Assembly (NCBI GenBank): GCA_011050015.1
Contig: DRGP01000044.1
Location: 1 to 53,351, forward strand
DNA from: Leeuwenhoekiella sp.
GTDB lineage: Bacteria > Bacteroidota > Bacteroidia > Flavobacteriales > Flavobacteriaceae
Direction: 5' to 3'
Length of the DNA stretch: 53,351 nt
Part shown: in pieces, positions 52,661 through 53,351 of the stretch
Layout: every line of letters begins with the position of its first letter
How positions within the stretch are numbered: position 1 is the stretch's first letter
Notes under the pieces: generated by a model
What the model saw: only the letters and a program-made list of their open reading frames with translations
Databases searched by the model: none
What the model was told of the DNA's origin: nothing
Translations under genes and position numbers: made by a program

Positions 52661-53351
52661 TGTAATTTCAGTTTTAGATCAACTATAAATTCGTTTTTCA
52701 GATTATGGATCTCTAGTTGATATTCATCTTTGGCGTAGCCCAGTTCCAGTCTTTTTTTGACATTTTCTATGCCTATACCCCCCGCGTTTTCCAGTTTTTG
52801 AACGTAGGATTCGCTCGTAGCGGTATTGCGTATTTTAAAGAAGAGAAAATCATCCTGAATGATAAAATCGATTTTGATGCAGACTTCGCCTATATTTTTA
52901 TTGGCGCCGTGCTTAAAGGCATTTTCCACAAAGGGAATTAAAAGCATGGGCGCTATTTTTTTATCTTCTATATCGCCCGAAATGCTCAGGTCAATATTTA
53001 AGAGCGCGCCGTAGCGTATGCGCTCCAGATCCAGGTAATTCTGTATACAGAGAATTTCTTTTTTAAGGCATTGTTTATTAGGCTTGGTTTCATACACCAG
53101 ATAGCGCATGAGTTCAGAAAGCTTAAGCACTACGTCAGGTGTTTTGGTCGAGTTTTCAAGGCTTAGCGAGTAAATGTTATTCAGTGTATTGAAGAAAAAA
53201 TGTGGCGAGATCTGCGAGCGTAAAAAGCGAAGTTCGGTCTCCATCTGTACCTTTTCTAAGCGGGCTGCACGGCTGCTTTCCCGTAGAAAATCTGCCGTTA
53301 TTTTTATGGCGGTAACAAAAGAGAGCACGTAAAACTCACCCAGCATCATCA
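52651..53351 (-). CDS. LytS-type sensor histidine kinase, C-terminal part (runs off right edge)
   Basis: At least 232 aa, open to the window edge. His box LRFLRSQISPHFFFNTLNNI with His in SPHF, N-box PFVENAFKHGANKN, and GGIGIENVKKRLELGY near the end. These define the His_kinase family partnering LytTR regulators. The membrane sensor part would lie outside the window; ATG 53349 is not necessarily the start. Confidence 0.88.
   Translation of the reverse strand, partial: MMLGEFYVLSFVTAIKITADFLRESSRAARLEKVQMETELRFLRSQISPHFFFNTLNNIYSLSLENSTKTPDVVLKLSELMRYLVYETKPNKQCLKKEILCIQNYLDLERIRYGALLNIDLSISGDIEDKKIAPMLLIPFVENAFKHGANKNIGEVCIKIDFIIQDDFLFFKIRNTATSESYVQKLENAGGIGIENVKKRLELGYAKDEYQLEIHNLKNEFIVDLKLKLQCV

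Noticed and set aside
1-53351. CRISPR arrays, rRNA genes or insertion sequences.
   Set aside because: No regularly spaced repeat-spacer pattern, no rRNA-like stretch and no transposase gene were seen; the only recombinase is the integrase at 38067-39278.

Overview
The window looks like a chromosome segment from a marine-type Flavobacteriaceae (Bacteroidota). Signs in the sequence are AT-rich intergenic DNA, A-rich leaders in place of Shine-Dalgarno sites, several -7 boxes of the Bacteroidota form TAnnTTTG, and family content typical of the group (HYC_CC_PP, DUF4856, DUF3347, DUF4136, a TonB-dependent receptor with a carboxypeptidase-regulatory-like N-terminus, LytTR two-component pair). I assign no genus.

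Positions 1 to about 39,580 look like one integrated metal-resistance island, and its left end lies outside the window. The right end carries a tyrosine recombinase (38067-39278, minus), a 20-bp direct repeat beside its start, and an isolated 3' portion of a tRNA-Leu(UAG) gene (39520-39575), the usual scar of integration into a tRNA 3' end. From the left the island holds: a truncated HMA-AraC regulator and a HYC_CC_PP gene (minus); a minus-strand iron-type operon (DUF4856 lipoprotein, imelysin, HTTM protein, TonB receptor); a plus-strand HYC_CC_PP - CusA - CusC - HMA-AraC operon; a multicopper oxidase fused to a CopB-like outer-membrane domain; two DUF3347 proteins around a haem-binding-domain protein; a mixed envelope/stress block (18-27 kb) containing four copies of a hairpin element with a conserved loop; and a second copper block (Cu+ ATPase, PepSY, DUF305, CusB with a DUF3347 tail, a second HMA-AraC regulator, a four-helix Cys-rich copper-storage protein, a second Cu+ ATPase, an HMA chaperone, an MtfA-like peptidase).

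Together these genes describe copper handling at every compartment: cytosolic sensing and chaperoning, storage on the Csp-like protein, export to the periplasm by two P1B ATPases, periplasmic oxidation by the multicopper oxidase, capture by DUF3347/HMBD modules, and export across the outer membrane by a CusCBA pump whose genes are split over two loci about 18 kb apart. The iron operon may compensate for iron effects of copper stress (inference).

Just right of the tRNA scar, 39.9-42.7 kb, is a compact AT-rich minus-strand operon encoding a PD-(D/E)XK protein (sce7726 family), an sce7725 / beta-family protein and a RES-domain protein with a Cys-rich N-terminus. The genes are 2-4 nt apart. This is my best candidate for an undescribed defence or toxin-type system. 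Beside it is a broken antitoxin-like C-terminus.

From 43 kb on, the content looks like ordinary chromosome: two DEAD-box helicases, a universal stress protein, a J-like/KTSC protein, an aldo/keto reductase, a ROK kinase with a FucP-type sugar transporter, and a LytTR/histidine-kinase pair running off the right edge. All assignments come from reading motifs by eye; no database search was run.
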